Below, one piece after another: positions 42,276 to 53,018 of a stretch of 64,000 nucleotides of DNA. The stretch's first letter is position 1; each line of letters opens with the position of its first letter. The stretch comes from Dyella ginsengisoli LA-4 (GTDB lineage Bacteria > Pseudomonadota > Gammaproteobacteria > Xanthomonadales > Rhodanobacteraceae). The position numbers and the translations under genes are program-made. The stretch is from the NCBI RefSeq assembly GCF_000334915.1, contig NZ_AMSF01000010.1, forward strand, positions 86,305 to 150,304. The letters are read 5' to 3'. Below the pieces are notes generated by a model, which saw only the letters and a program-made list of their open reading frames with translations, was not told where the DNA came from and did not search any database.

Positions 42276-42471
42276 GAAAGCGAGGAGTGAGCGAAGAGGA
42301 GTGAGGAGTGAGAGAAAAGCCGGCGCCGGAGCCGTTGCTTTGCTTCTCACCCTTGCGCTTCGCCGCTTTGGCTTGGCTCTGCACTCATGCATCGCGCCCG
42401 AGTGAGTGACGGAGGCTGGGCAAAGTAGAGAAGCCGACGCTGTTGCTCCTCTCTCACTCCTCGCTTTTCGG
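42276..42471. repeat. GGAGTGAG-type intergenic repeat, copy 1
   Basis: About 196 bases of non-coding DNA with GAGGAGTGAG motifs at the left and CTCACTCCTC at the right, forming imperfect terminal inverted repeats (left GGAAAGCGAGGAGTGAG, right CTCACTCCTCGCTTTTC). A 35-base block (42296-42330) is identical to 44054-44088, and a 20-base block (42443-42462) is identical to 44194-44213. Confidence 0.8.
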
Positions 42472-42527
42472 CGCCTCAACCGGTTAGGGTTCGCAATATT
42501 TTGCGAATTGACCGAGGGGAGAGCTGC

Positions 42528-44033
42528 ATGACCGACCACGCCGTGCCAGCCGGAAGCGCGCCGGACTACCCGCAGACGCTGGGCCACCCGCGCCCCCTGT
42601 GGATGCTGTTCATGACCGAGTTCTGGGAGCGTTTTGCCTTCTACGGCATGCGCTGGGCGCTGGCGCTGTACATCGTGGCGCAGTTCTTCGACGGCGATCC
42701 GTCCGGCCAGGGGTATGCCAGCCGTACCTACGGCGCCTACCTGGCACTGGTCTATGCGGCCGCCGTGTTCGGTGGCTACGTGGCGGACAAGGTGATCGGC
42801 TACCAGCGCTCGATCCTGCTTGGCGCGCTGGTGATGGCCGCCGGCCTGTTCCTGATCATGTGGCCCGACCAGGATGTGTTCCTGCTCGGGCTGTCCACGG
42901 TGATCGTCGGCAACGGCCTGTTCAAGCCGAATATCTCCTCGATGGTCGGCCAGCTCTATGGGCAGGGCGACCCGCGCCGCGACCGCGGCTTCACCCTGTT
43001 CTACATGGGCATCAATGGCGGTGCGCTGGTCGCGCCGCTGGTCACCGGCTGGCTGGCCGCCTATTTCAGCGACACGCCGATGCAGCAGAACTACAAGGCG
43101 GTGTTCCTCGCCGCCGGCCTGGGCATGCTGGTGAGCCTGGCCTGGTTCGAATGGGGCCGCGGCGAACTCAAGGGCGTGGGCCAGCCGGCGCCGGAGCAGG
43201 CCTCGCCGGCCCGCGTGATCTGGGTGGCGGTCGGCTGCGTGCTGGCGATCCCGCTGGTCTACCTGCTGATGGCCAAGGCCGGTGCGATCGCACTGCAGTG
43301 GCTGCTCAGCGCGATGTTCCTGGCGCTGTCGGCGATGCTGTTCGTCGAGGGCGTGCGCGAAGGCGCGGTGCAGCGCGACCGGGTGATCGCGATGCTGATC
43401 ATCTTCGCCTTCAACGTGTTGTTCTGGATGTTCTACGAACAGGCCGGCAGCTCGTTCAACTTCCTCGCGCAGAACCTGGTGGACCGGCGGATGTTCGGCG
43501 GCTGGACGTTTCCCGTGGGCTGGTTCCAGTCGGTCGCGCCGCTGGCGATCGTGCTGCTGGCGCCGTTCGTCTCGCTGGCCTGGGGCTGGATGGACCGGCG
43601 CAGGGCGGAGCCCTCGATCCCGCGCAAGTTCGGCCTGGGCCTGCTGTTCAACGCGCTGGCCTTCGTGGTGCTGATGTTCGCACTGTCGCGGCTGGTCGAC
43701 GGCAGCGGCCACATCCCGTTCTGGCCGCTGGTGCTGGTCTACGTGCTGCAGGTGGTCGGCGAGCTGTGCCTGTCGCCGATCGGCCTGTCGATGGTGACCA
43801 AGCTGGCGCCGGTGCGCATGGTCGGCTTCGCGATGGGCGGCTGGTTTCTCTCCACCGGCATCGGCAACAACCTGTCGGGCATCTTCGCCGGCCACGTCAG
43901 CGGCGAGAGCGGCATGACCGTGGCGTCGGCACTGTCCGGTTTCACCTTCAGCTTCTGGTTGCTGGTGGTGCCCGGGGCCTTGCTGTTCCTGGCCGCGCCA
44001 CTGATCGCGCGGTTGATGCATGGGGTCAAGTAG
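42528..44033 (+). CDS. Proton-dependent oligopeptide transporter (POT/PTR), copy 2
   Basis: 501 residues from ATG 42528, with GAGGGGAGAG as ribosome site; an ATG at 42501 lacks one. Same topology and motifs as copy 1 (FWERFAFYGMRWAL, GYVADKVIGYQRSI, FYMGINGGALVAPLVTGW, FYEQAGSSFNFLAQNLVD). Note EQAGSS here against FQLGTS in copy 1, at the peptide-binding helix, suggesting different substrate preference. Its own promoter may lie in the AT-rich tract GCAATATTTTGCGAATTG before the start. Confidence 0.92.
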   Translation: MTDHAVPAGSAPDYPQTLGHPRPLWMLFMTEFWERFAFYGMRWALALYIVAQFFDGDPSGQGYASRTYGAYLALVYAAAVFGGYVADKVIGYQRSILLGALVMAAGLFLIMWPDQDVFLLGLSTVIVGNGLFKPNISSMVGQLYGQGDPRRDRGFTLFYMGINGGALVAPLVTGWLAAYFSDTPMQQNYKAVFLAAGLGMLVSLAWFEWGRGELKGVGQPAPEQASPARVIWVAVGCVLAIPLVYLLMAKAGAIALQWLLSAMFLALSAMLFVEGVREGAVQRDRVIAMLIIFAFNVLFWMFYEQAGSSFNFLAQNLVDRRMFGGWTFPVGWFQSVAPLAIVLLAPFVSLAWGWMDRRRAEPSIPRKFGLGLLFNALAFVVLMFALSRLVDGSGHIPFWPLVLVYVLQVVGELCLSPIGLSMVTKLAPVRMVGFAMGGWFLSTGIGNNLSGIFAGHVSGESGMTVASALSGFTFSFWLLVVPGALLFLAAPLIARLMHGVK

Positions 44034-44237
44034 GCAGGCGAGAAGTGAGAGACGAGGAGTGAGGAGTGAGAGAAAAGCCGGCGCCGGAACCGGGGCACTC
44101 CTCTCACGTCTCACACGCCTCACCCGGTTCCGAACTCGTGCATCAAAGGCCAGGTGAGTAACGGAGGCTGCGCGAAGAGTGCAGCCGACGCTCTTGCTCC
44201 TCTCTCACTCCTCACTCCTCCGCACTCACTCCTCGCT
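44034..44237. repeat. GGAGTGAG-type intergenic repeat, copy 2
   Basis: Second copy of the repeat described at 42276, between the second transporter and the MarR gene. The left end (GAGGAGTGAGGAGTGAGAG) and the right end (CTCTCTCACTCCTC, repeated) are inverted; the centre differs from copy 1 except for the AGGTGAGTAACGGAGGCTG-like part. It reaches the stop codon of the MarR gene. Confidence 0.8.
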
Positions 44238-44702
44238 CTAGCGCTCCTGCAGCTTGTCCAGGATGCGCACCAGCCATTGCCGTTCGTCTTCGTCGAGCTT
44301 GTCCAGCAGCGCCTGTTCGCGCGCACGGGCCATCGGTGCGACCACGTCGTGGATCGCCCAGCCGTCCTCGGTAAGGTCGAGTACCGAACGGCGCTTGTCG
44401 TTGTCGGCCATATGCCGGCTGACCCGGCCGGCTTCCACCAGGCGGGCCAGCGCGCGACTTACCGCGACCTTGTCCATCGCCGTACGGTCGGCGACTTCGC
44501 GCGCCGACAATCCCTCGAACCGCGCCAGCACCGCCATCACGCGCCACTCGGTCATGCTGAGGTCGTAGCGCTGCTGGTAGTCGTCGGCGATGCCCTGGCT
44601 GACCGTGTTGGACAGGATCGACAGGCGATAGGGCAGGAAGTGCTCCAGCTCCAACGGGGCGTGCTTGATGCCGGGCGGGGTGGCTTTGCGAGGGGTGGAC
44701 AC
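44238..44702 (-). CDS. MarR-family transcriptional regulator
   Basis: 154 residues from GTG 44702, with AAGGAG 10 bases upstream; a TTG at 44732 has no ribosome site. Winged HTH with the MarR layout: LSMTEWRVMAVLARFEGLSA, REVADRTAMDKVAVSRALAR and the wing (NDKRRSVLDLTEDG). Divergent from hpd, with an inverted AGTT/AACT motif between them at 44721-44740, so it is a good candidate for regulating tyrosine catabolism; effector unknown. Confidence 0.88.
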   Translation of the reverse strand: MSTPRKATPPGIKHAPLELEHFLPYRLSILSNTVSQGIADDYQQRYDLSMTEWRVMAVLARFEGLSAREVADRTAMDKVAVSRALARLVEAGRVSRHMADNDKRRSVLDLTEDGWAIHDVVAPMARAREQALLDKLDEDERQWLVRILDKLQER

Positions 44703-44720
44703 TGCGGCGACGCTCCTTGC

Positions 44721-44740
44721 AGTTGGTTTCAAATGTAACT
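44721..44740. promoter_or_regulatory. Candidate MarR operator
   Basis: AGTTGGTTTCAAATGTAACT has matching AGTT/AACT ends and partial inner symmetry. It sits between the MarR start and hpd in the most AT-rich part of the gap. The symmetry is weak, so this is tentative. Confidence 0.3.
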
Positions 44741-44831
44741 ATAAAGAAGGGCTCATGCGGACTTTCGCACCGGCAGCGCATGCTGCAAAGCCGCATCCGT
44801 GACATTAGCGCAGCTGACGCAGGAGAGCGCC

Positions 44832-45944
44832 ATGAACGTCCAGCCCCAGACCGCCGCCCAGCCCAACCTCGGCATGCAGGTGACCACGTTCGAGAACCCG
44901 ATGGGTATCGACGGCTTCGAGTTCGTCGAGTTCGCCGCGCCGGCCGACCAGGCCGCCGCGATGCATGATCTGTTCCGCCGCATGGGCTTCACCGCCGTGC
45001 TGCGCCACAGGCGCCGCGCGATCACGGTGTACCGCCAGAACGGCGTGAACTTCCTGCTCAACGAGGAACCGGATTCGTTCGCCGCCGACTTCGCTGCCCA
45101 GCACGGTCCGAGCGCCTGCGGTTTCGCGATCCGGTTCAAGAAGTCGTCGGCAGAGGTGCTCGACACCGTGCTCGGCAACGGTGGCGAGGCGGTCGACCAC
45201 AAGGCCGACACCCGCGCGGTCGACGCGCCGGTGGTCAAGGGCATCGGCGACTGCATGCTGTATCTGGTCGACCGCTATGGCGAGGCCGGCAGCATCTACG
45301 ACGGCGACTACGAGCCGGTGCCCGGCGCCGAGCAGAACCCGAAGGGCTTCGGGCTCACCTTCATCGACCACCTCACCCACAACCTCTACTTCGGCAACAT
45401 GCAGAAGTGGTCGGACTACTACGAGCGGCTGTTCAACTTCCGCGAGATCCGCTACTTCGACATCAAGGGCGCCAAGACCGGCCTGGTGTCCAAGGCGATG
45501 ACCGCGCCGGACGGCATCGTGCGCATCCCGCTCAACGAATCGAACGATCCGAAGAGCCAGATCAACGAGTACCTTGACGCCTACCACGGCGAGGGCATCC
45601 AGCACATCGCCTGCTTCACCGACGACATCTACGCCACGGTCGAGGCGATGCGTGCGCAGGGCGTGGAATTCCTCGACACGCCGGACACCTACTTCGACGT
45701 GATCGACATGCGTATCCCGAACCACGGCGAGGACGTGCCACGGCTGCGCAGGAACAAGATCCTGATCGACGCCGATCCGGAGACCAAGCAGCGCAAGCTG
45801 CTGCAGATCTTCACCCAGAACTGCATCGGTCCGATCTTCTTCGAGATCATCCAGCGCAAGGGCAACGAAGGCTTCGGCGAAGGCAATTTCCAGGCGCTGT
45901 TCGAGTCGATCGAGCGCGACCAGATCAAGCGCGGCGTGCTCTGA
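44832..45944 (+). CDS. hpd: 4-Hydroxyphenylpyruvate dioxygenase
   Basis: 370 residues. The iron ligands of the VOC-fold C-terminal barrel are visible: His in [14 protein letters not shown], His in [12 protein letters not shown] and Glu in [19 protein letters not shown]. It converts 4-hydroxyphenylpyruvate to homogentisate. The ATG at 44832 has AGGAG 7 bases upstream. First gene of the hpd-hmgA-fah run; hmgA starts 17 bases after its stop. Confidence 0.96.
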   Translation: MNVQPQTAAQPNLGMQVTTFENPMGIDGFEFVEFAAPADQAAAMHDLFRRMGFTAVLRHRRRAITVYRQNGVNFLLNEEPDSFAADFAAQHGPSACGFAIRFKKSSAEVLDTVLGNGGEAVDHKADTRAVDAPVVKGIGDCMLYLVDRYGEAGSIYDGDYEPVPGAEQNPKGFGLTFIDHLTHNLYFGNMQKWSDYYERLFNFREIRYFDIKGAKTGLVSKAMTAPDGIVRIPLNESNDPKSQINEYLDAYHGEGIQHIACFTDDIYATVEAMRAQGVEFLDTPDTYFDVIDMRIPNHGEDVPRLRRNKILIDADPETKQRKLLQIFTQNCIGPIFFEIIQRKGNEGFGEGNFQALFESIERDQIKRGVL

Positions 45945-45960
45945 AGGAAGGAACGCAGCC

Positions 45961-47268
45961 ATGACGACGATGGTCGGTAACGGTTACCAGTCCGGGTTCG
46001 GCAACGAGTTCGCCAGCGAGGCGCTGCCGGGCGTGCTGCCCACCGGCCAGAACTCGCCGCAGCGGGTGGCCCACGGGCTTTACGCGGAGCAGGTGTCCGG
46101 CACGGCGTTCACTGCGCCGCGCCGCGAGAACCGTCGCAGCTGGCTGTACCGCATCCGCCCCGCGGCGATGCACCGGCCGTTCATACCGCTGGCGCACGCC
46201 ACCTTCCACAACCGCTTCGACGAAGCGCCGGCCACGCCGAACCAGCTGCGCTGGGATCCGTGGCCGCTGCCGACCGCGCCGACCGACTTCCTCGATGGGC
46301 TGGTGACCATCGCCGGCCACGGTGGCGCTGCCGAGCAGGGCGGGGTGGGCGTGCACGTGTACGCCGCCAACCGTTCGATGGAAGGGCGATATTTCTACGA
46401 CGCCGACGGCGAACTGCTGATCGTGCCGCAGCTGGGCCGGCTGCGCCTGCTCACCGAGCTGGGCGTGCTCGACGTGGCGCCGCTGGAGATCGCGGTGGTG
46501 CCGCGCGGCATCCGCTTCCGCGTCGAGCTGCTCGACGCCGAGGCGCGCGGCTACGTGGCCGAGAATTTCGGCGCGCTGCTGCGCCTGCCCGACCTCGGGC
46601 CGATCGGCGCCAACTCGATGGCGCTGCCGCGCGACTTCCTGGTGCCCCACGCGGCCTGGGAAGACGTCGAGGGTGATTTCAGGCTGGTCGCCAAGTTCCA
46701 GGGCGCGCTGTGGCAGGCCGACATCGGTCACTCGCCGCTGGACGTGGTCGCCTGGCACGGCAATTACGCGCCGTACAAGTACGACCTGACCCGCTTCAAC
46801 ACCGTCGGTTCGATCAGCGTGGATCATCCGGACCCGTCGATCTTCACCGTGCTGACCTCGCCCAGCGACACCCCCGGCACGGCCAACCTCGACTTCGTGA
46901 TCTTCCCGCCGCGCTGGCTGGTGGCCGAACACACCTTCCGGCCGCCGTACTTCCACCGCAACGTGGCGAGCGAGTTCATGGGCCTGATCGAGGGCGCCTA
47001 CGACGCCAAGGCCGGCGGTTTTGCGCCCGGCGGCATGAGCCTGCACAACTGCATGAGCGGCCACGGCCCCGACGCAGCCAGCTTCGAGAAGGCCGTCGCC
47101 GCGGACCTGAGCCAGCCGGACCATCTCACCGGTACCATGGCCTTCATGTTCGAGACGCGGAAGGTGTTCCGTCCCAGCGCGCAGGCGCTGTCCGCGCCGC
47201 AACTGCAGGACGATTACTACACGTGCTGGCAGGGCATCGCGAAGCACTTCGACCCGACGCAGCCCTGA
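45961..47268 (+). CDS. hmgA: Homogentisate 1,2-dioxygenase
   Basis: 435 residues. N-terminal [20 protein letters not shown] and iron-ligand regions [15 protein letters not shown] and NCMSGHGPD are the HmgA signatures. It opens the ring of homogentisate to maleylacetoacetate. Length is normal and the operon position is standard. No maleylacetoacetate isomerase gene is adjacent, so that step is encoded elsewhere or bypassed. Confidence 0.97.
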   Translation: MTTMVGNGYQSGFGNEFASEALPGVLPTGQNSPQRVAHGLYAEQVSGTAFTAPRRENRRSWLYRIRPAAMHRPFIPLAHATFHNRFDEAPATPNQLRWDPWPLPTAPTDFLDGLVTIAGHGGAAEQGGVGVHVYAANRSMEGRYFYDADGELLIVPQLGRLRLLTELGVLDVAPLEIAVVPRGIRFRVELLDAEARGYVAENFGALLRLPDLGPIGANSMALPRDFLVPHAAWEDVEGDFRLVAKFQGALWQADIGHSPLDVVAWHGNYAPYKYDLTRFNTVGSISVDHPDPSIFTVLTSPSDTPGTANLDFVIFPPRWLVAEHTFRPPYFHRNVASEFMGLIEGAYDAKAGGFAPGGMSLHNCMSGHGPDAASFEKAVAADLSQPDHLTGTMAFMFETRKVFRPSAQALSAPQLQDDYYTCWQGIAKHFDPTQP

Positions 47269-47296
47269 CCGCATCCGTTCCAGGAGTATTGATTCG

Positions 47297-48283
47297 ATGA
47301 AGCTTGGCAGTCTCAAGGAAGGCGGCCGCGACGGCACGCTGATCGTCGTCAGTCGCGACCTGACCCACGCCGCCCGCGCCACCGGCATCGCGCCGACCCT
47401 GCAGGCCGCGCTGGACGACTGGCACAACGCCGCACCGCGCCTGAATGCGCTGTACGACGAGGTGAATGCCGGCACCGCCGAAGGGCGATTCCCGCTGGAC
47501 CTCAATGCGCTGGCCGCGCCGCTGCCGCGCGCGTACGAGTTCGTCGACGGTTCGGCCTATCTGCCGCACGTCGAGCGCGTGCGCAAGGCGCGCGGCGCCG
47601 AGGTGCCGGCCAGCTTCTACACCGACCCGCTGATGTACCAGGCGACCAGCGCCATGTTCCTGGGGCCGCGCGATCCAGTGGTGGTGCCGAGCGAGGATTA
47701 CGGCATCGACCTGGAGGCCGAGGTGCTGGTGGTGACCGACGACGTGCCGATGGCGGTGACGCCGGAGCAGGCCGCCGGCCACATCCAGCTGGTCGGCCTG
47801 GTCAACGACGTGTCGCTGCGTGGCCTGATTCCCGCCGAGCTGGCCAAGGGGTTCGGCTTCCTGCAGTCCAAGCCGCGCTCGGCGCTGTCGCCGGTGCTGG
47901 TGACGCCGGACGAGCTCGGCGACGCCTGGCAGGACAGCAAGCTGCACCTGCCCATGCGTACCTGGATCAACGGTCAGTGGTTCGGTGAGGCCGAGTGCGG
48001 TGTCGACATGCAGTTCAACTTCGCCCAGTTGGTGGCGCATGCGGCCAAGACCCGCACGCTGACCGCCGGCACCCTGGTCGGCTCCGGCACCATCGCCAAC
48101 CAGGACACCGCCAAGGGCGCTTCCTGCCTGGCCGAGCAGCGCACCGTGGAAACCCTGCGCGACGGCCAGCCGTCCACGCCGTTCCTGAAGTACGAGGACA
48201 CCGTGCGCATCGAGATCACCGATGCGGCCGGCCAGTCGATCTTCGGCGCCATCGAGCAGGTCATTTCGCCGCTCAGGCGCTGA
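47297..48283 (+). CDS. fahA: Fumarylacetoacetate hydrolase
   Basis: 328 residues of the FAH fold. Acidic metal ligands are in the EDYGIDLEAEVLVVTDDV segment, and GSGTIANQD is the usual GSGT substrate loop; FYTDPLMYQATS precedes the active site. It splits fumarylacetoacetate to fumarate and acetoacetate, the last step of tyrosine degradation. It starts 28 bases after hmgA. Confidence 0.92.
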   Translation: MKLGSLKEGGRDGTLIVVSRDLTHAARATGIAPTLQAALDDWHNAAPRLNALYDEVNAGTAEGRFPLDLNALAAPLPRAYEFVDGSAYLPHVERVRKARGAEVPASFYTDPLMYQATSAMFLGPRDPVVVPSEDYGIDLEAEVLVVTDDVPMAVTPEQAAGHIQLVGLVNDVSLRGLIPAELAKGFGFLQSKPRSALSPVLVTPDELGDAWQDSKLHLPMRTWINGQWFGEAECGVDMQFNFAQLVAHAAKTRTLTAGTLVGSGTIANQDTAKGASCLAEQRTVETLRDGQPSTPFLKYEDTVRIEITDAAGQSIFGAIEQVISPLRR

Positions 48284-48369
48284 CGGCCGCACCTGCCGTC
48301 CGGCACCACGCCGGGCGGCGGGGCATATCCATAGGCCAAGTGGTTATCACCGGTCCGGCCGGTGCTGGA

Positions 48370-48375
48370 TAGAAT
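48370..48375 (+). promoter_or_regulatory. Putative -10 element of cysD
   Basis: TAGAAT is only 9 bases upstream of the cysD ATG, which would give a very short leader. The upstream part of this 101-base gap contains the AT-richer ATATCCATAGG. A -35 and a CysB site could not be defined by eye. Confidence 0.35.
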
Positions 48376-48384
48376 GGCCGGATC

Positions 48385-49323
48385 ATGACTGTTTCCCAGA
48401 CCACACCTGCCGACGCGCTGGCCGCACGCCAGTCGCATCTCAAGCGCCTCGAAGCCGAGAGCATCCATATCCTGCGCGAGGTGGCGGCCGAGTTCCGCCA
48501 CCCGGTGATGCTGTATTCCATCGGCAAGGATTCCTCGGTGCTGCTGCACCTGTTGCAGAAGGCCTTTTATCCGGCGCCGCCGCCGATCCCGTTGTTGCAC
48601 GTGGACACCACCTGGAAGTTCCGCGAGATGATCGCCTTCCGCGATCGTCGCGCGGCCGAGGTGGGCGCGAAACTGATCGTGCACATCAACCAGGAAGGCG
48701 TGCGCCAGGGTGTCGGTCCGTTCACCCACGGCGCCACCGTGCACACCGACATCATGAAGACCCAGGCGCTGAAGCAGGCGCTGGATGCGCACGGCTTCGA
48801 CGCGGCGATCGGCGGTGCCCGTCGCGACGAGGAGAAATCGCGCGCCAAAGAGCGCGTGTTCTCGTTCCGCACCGCGCAGCACCGCTGGGACCCGAAGCGT
48901 CAGCGCCCGGAGCTGTGGAACCTCTACAACGGGCGCATCGCCAAGGGCGAAAGCGTGCGCGTGTTCCCGCTGTCGAACTGGACCGAGCTGGACATCTGGC
49001 TCTACATCTACCGCGAGGCGATCGAGGTGCCGTCGCTCTACCTGGCCGCGCCGCGCCCGGTGGTCGAGCGTGACGGCATGCTGGTGATGGTCGATGACGA
49101 GCGCCTGCCGCTCAAACCCGGCGAACAGCCCGAAATGCGCAAGGTGCGTTTCCGCACGCTGGGCTGCTATCCGCTGACCGGTGCGATCGAATCCGAGGCC
49201 GACGACCTGCCCAAGGTGATCCAGGAGATGCTGGTGGCGCGCACCTCCGAGCGGCAGGGGCGGGCGATCGACCACGATCCGTCCGCCTCGATGGAAAAGA
49301 AGAAGCAGGAGGGGTATTTCTGA
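48385..49323 (+). CDS. cysD: Sulfate adenylyltransferase subunit 2
   Basis: 312 residues with the PP-loop of ATP pyrophosphatases ([19 protein letters not shown]) and [17 protein letters not shown]. With the CysN GTPase it activates sulfate to adenosine 5'-phosphosulfate. Its TGA overlaps the ATG of the next gene (TGATG), so the subunits are co-translated. Ends with the KKKQEGYF tail typical of CysD. Confidence 0.97.
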   Translation: MTVSQTTPADALAARQSHLKRLEAESIHILREVAAEFRHPVMLYSIGKDSSVLLHLLQKAFYPAPPPIPLLHVDTTWKFREMIAFRDRRAAEVGAKLIVHINQEGVRQGVGPFTHGATVHTDIMKTQALKQALDAHGFDAAIGGARRDEEKSRAKERVFSFRTAQHRWDPKRQRPELWNLYNGRIAKGESVRVFPLSNWTELDIWLYIYREAIEVPSLYLAAPRPVVERDGMLVMVDDERLPLKPGEQPEMRKVRFRTLGCYPLTGAIESEADDLPKVIQEMLVARTSERQGRAIDHDPSASMEKKKQEGYF

Positions 49324-51206
49324 TGGGCCGCGAACCGATCCTGTCCGTGGACGACTACCTCGCCCGCCACGAATCGAAGGACCTGCTGCGCTTCATCACC
49401 TGCGGCAGCGTCGACGACGGCAAGAGCACCCTGCTCGGCCGCCTGCTGTACGACACCAAGGTGCTGTTCGACGACCAGCTCGCCGCGCTGGAAGGCGACT
49501 CGCTGCGTCACGGCACGCAGAACGGCGAGCTGGACTTCGCGCTGCTGGTCGACGGCCTGTCGGCCGAGCGCGAGCAGGGCATCACCATCGACGTGGCGTA
49601 CCGCTTCTTCACCACCGAGCGGCGCAAGTTCATCGTCGCCGACTGCCCGGGCCACGAGCAGTACACCCGCAACATGGCCACCGGTGCGAGCACGGCGGAT
49701 CTGGCGGTGGTGCTGATCGACGCGCGCAAGGGCGTGCTCACCCAGACCCGGCGGCACACCTACATCGCCGCGCTGCTGGGCATCCGTCATGTGCTGCTGG
49801 CGGTGAACAAGATGGATCTGGTCGGCTACGACGAGACGACCTTCCGCGCCATCGAGGCCGAATACACGACGCTGGCCGCCGACATGGGCATTCCCCAGGT
49901 CAGTGCGATCCCGGTGTCGGCGCTGCGCGGCGAGAACATCAGCGCGCGCGCCACGGCGATGCCCTGGTTCGACGGCCCGAGCCTGCTCGAACACCTGGAG
50001 ACGGTGGCGATCCAGCCGCCGGCGCAGACGCTCGGCTTCCGCCTGCCGGTGCAATGGGTGTGCCGGCCGGACCAGAATTTCCGTGGTTACGCCGGGCCGG
50101 TGGTGGCCGGATCGATCGCCCCGGGCGACGAGGTGGTGGTGCTGCCGGGCGGCGCGCGCTCGCGCGTGGCACGCATCGTCACCGCCGACGGCGATCGCAC
50201 GCAGGCGACGGTCGGCGACGCCGTCACGCTGACGCTGGAAGACGAGCGCGACATCAGCCGCGGTGACGTGATCGCCGCGGCGGGCGATCCGCCGCAGGTG
50301 GCCGACCAGTTTGCCGCCCACCTGCTGTGGATGGACGAGTCGGCGCTGCTGCCGGGGCGCGGCTACTGGCTGAAGATCGGCGCTCGCACGGTTGGTGCGC
50401 AGGTGACCGAGATCAAGCACAAGGTCGACGTGAACACCCAGGACGAGCTGGCCGCCAAGCGGCTGGAGCTCAACGAGGTGGGCTACTGCAACCTCTCGCT
50501 GGACCAGCCGGTGGCGTTCGAACCCTACGCGACCTGCCGCGAGCTGGGCGCCTTCATCCTGATCGACCGGCAGACCAACGCCACCGTCGGCGCCGGCACG
50601 CTGGACTTCGCCCTGCGCCGCGCCGACAACATCCACTGGCAGCACCTGGACATCGACCGGGCCGCGCGTGCGCGGCTCAAGGGCCAGGCGCCGGCGTGCC
50701 TGTGGTTCACCGGCCTGTCCGGCTCCGGCAAGTCCACCGTGGCCAACCTGGTGGAGAAGCGCCTGTTCGCGATGGGGCGGCATACCTACCTGCTGGATGG
50801 CGACAACGTGCGCCACGGGCTCAACCGCGACCTGGGCTTCACCGACGAGGATCGCGTGGAGAACATCCGCCGCGTGGCCGAGGTGGCCAGGCTGATGGTC
50901 GACGCCGGCCTGATCGTGCTGGTGTCCTTCATCAGCCCGTTCCGCGGCGAACGGCGGATGGCGCGCGAACTGTTTGCGCCCGGCGAGTTCCACGAAGTGT
51001 TCGTCGACACGCCGCTGGCGGTGTGCGAGGCGCGCGACGTGAAGGGCCTGTACGCCAAGGCGCGAGCCGGCAGCATCAAGAACTTCACCGGCATCGATTC
51101 GCCATACGAGGCGCCCGAGGCGCCGGAAGTGCATCTGCAGGGTGGTGAGGAGGCTCCGGAACAGCTCGCCGAGCGCGTGATCCGGGAACTGCTCGGCGAG
51201 CACTGA
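49323..51206 (+). CDS. cysN: Bifunctional CysN/CysC: sulfate adenylyltransferase subunit 1 and APS kinase
   Basis: 627 residues, a natural CysN-CysC fusion. The EF-Tu-like GTPase domain shows [22 protein letters not shown] and NKMDL; two beta-barrel domains follow to about 440. The C-terminal APS kinase has [13 protein letters not shown] and the [15 protein letters not shown] loop. The enzyme couples GTP hydrolysis to APS formation and then makes PAPS. The fusion is usual in Xanthomonadales. Confidence 0.96.
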   Translation: MGREPILSVDDYLARHESKDLLRFITCGSVDDGKSTLLGRLLYDTKVLFDDQLAALEGDSLRHGTQNGELDFALLVDGLSAEREQGITIDVAYRFFTTERRKFIVADCPGHEQYTRNMATGASTADLAVVLIDARKGVLTQTRRHTYIAALLGIRHVLLAVNKMDLVGYDETTFRAIEAEYTTLAADMGIPQVSAIPVSALRGENISARATAMPWFDGPSLLEHLETVAIQPPAQTLGFRLPVQWVCRPDQNFRGYAGPVVAGSIAPGDEVVVLPGGARSRVARIVTADGDRTQATVGDAVTLTLEDERDISRGDVIAAAGDPPQVADQFAAHLLWMDESALLPGRGYWLKIGARTVGAQVTEIKHKVDVNTQDELAAKRLELNEVGYCNLSLDQPVAFEPYATCRELGAFILIDRQTNATVGAGTLDFALRRADNIHWQHLDIDRAARARLKGQAPACLWFTGLSGSGKSTVANLVEKRLFAMGRHTYLLDGDNVRHGLNRDLGFTDEDRVENIRRVAEVARLMVDAGLIVLVSFISPFRGERRMARELFAPGEFHEVFVDTPLAVCEARDVKGLYAKARAGSIKNFTGIDSPYEAPEAPEVHLQGGEEAPEQLAERVIRELLGEH

Positions 51207-51270
51207 GGCGCGACACGGGAGCGGCCAGCCTCTAGGATGGCGCTCCCCACTTATCCGCACGAGGCATCCC

Positions 51271-51774
51271 ATGTCGCAGAACGTTACGCTCAAGGGCAAT
51301 CCGGTCGAGGTGCAGGGCGATTTTCCCGCCGTGGGCGACAAGGCGCCCGGCTTCCGCCTGGTTGCCAAGGATCTGGCTGACGTCTCGCTGGCCGACTTCA
51401 CCGGCAAGCGCAAGATCCTGAACATCTTCCCCAGCGTCGACACGCCGGTGTGCGCTGCGTCGGTGCGCCACTTCAACCAGTCCGCGTCCGAGCTGGCCAA
51501 TACCGTAGTGCTGTGCATCTCGGCCGACCTGCCGTTCGCGCAGGCGCGCTTCTGCGGTGCCGAAGGCCTGGACAACGTGGTCACGCTGTCGACCCTGCGC
51601 GGCGCCGATTTCCTGAAGACCTACGGCGTGGCGCTGTCCAGCGGCCCGCTGGCCGGCCTGGCGGCGCGCGCGGTGGTCGTGCTGGATGAGCATGACCACG
51701 TGAAGCACGCCGAGCTGGTGCCGGAAATCACCCAGGAGCCGGACTACGACACGGCGCTGGCCACCCTGCGCTGA
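51271..51774 (+). CDS. tpx: Thiol peroxidase
   Basis: 167 residues, atypical 2-Cys peroxiredoxin of the Tpx family. Peroxidatic cysteine C61 in [13 protein letters not shown] and resolving C95 in QARFCGAEG. Reduces organic hydroperoxides through thioredoxin; Tpx proteins are often periplasmic, but no signal peptide is seen here. It lies 64 bases after cysNC and ends in a shared bidirectional terminator with gap. Confidence 0.95.
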   Translation: MSQNVTLKGNPVEVQGDFPAVGDKAPGFRLVAKDLADVSLADFTGKRKILNIFPSVDTPVCAASVRHFNQSASELANTVVLCISADLPFAQARFCGAEGLDNVVTLSTLRGADFLKTYGVALSSGPLAGLAARAVVVLDEHDHVKHAELVPEITQEPDYDTALATLR

Positions 51775-51792
51775 TTCCCGGAAGCAGGCAAC

Positions 51793-51823
51793 AAAAAAGG
51801 CGCCCCGCGGGGCGCCTTTTTCG
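51793..51823. terminator. Bidirectional terminator between tpx and gap
   Basis: The near-perfect palindrome GGCGCCCCGCGGGGCGCC is flanked by A6 on the left and T5 on the right, so it works for both convergent genes. Confidence 0.9.
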
Positions 51824-51841
51824 TGGAGCGGTGCGGCCGGC

Positions 51842-52954
<1,113 letters not shown>

Positions 52955-53018
52955 TCATCCGGCGGTGCGCAGGGCTGTGGCAGACTCCCGGACTTTCCCA
53001 TCACGTCCCGACGATCCG

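Noticed and set aside
41058..44123. Very long minus-strand open frame (over 1000 codons) across both transporter genes
   Set aside because: It is antisense to two clear POT genes, is His/Gln/Arg-rich without domains, and is explained by third-position GC bias.
42276..44237. Insertion sequence between or around the transporters
   Set aside because: No transposase gene or target-site duplication is visible; the repeats are short and non-coding.
49167..51584. Long minus-strand frame over cysNC
   Set aside because: Composition is that of a codon-shadow; the plus strand has full CysN and CysC motifs.
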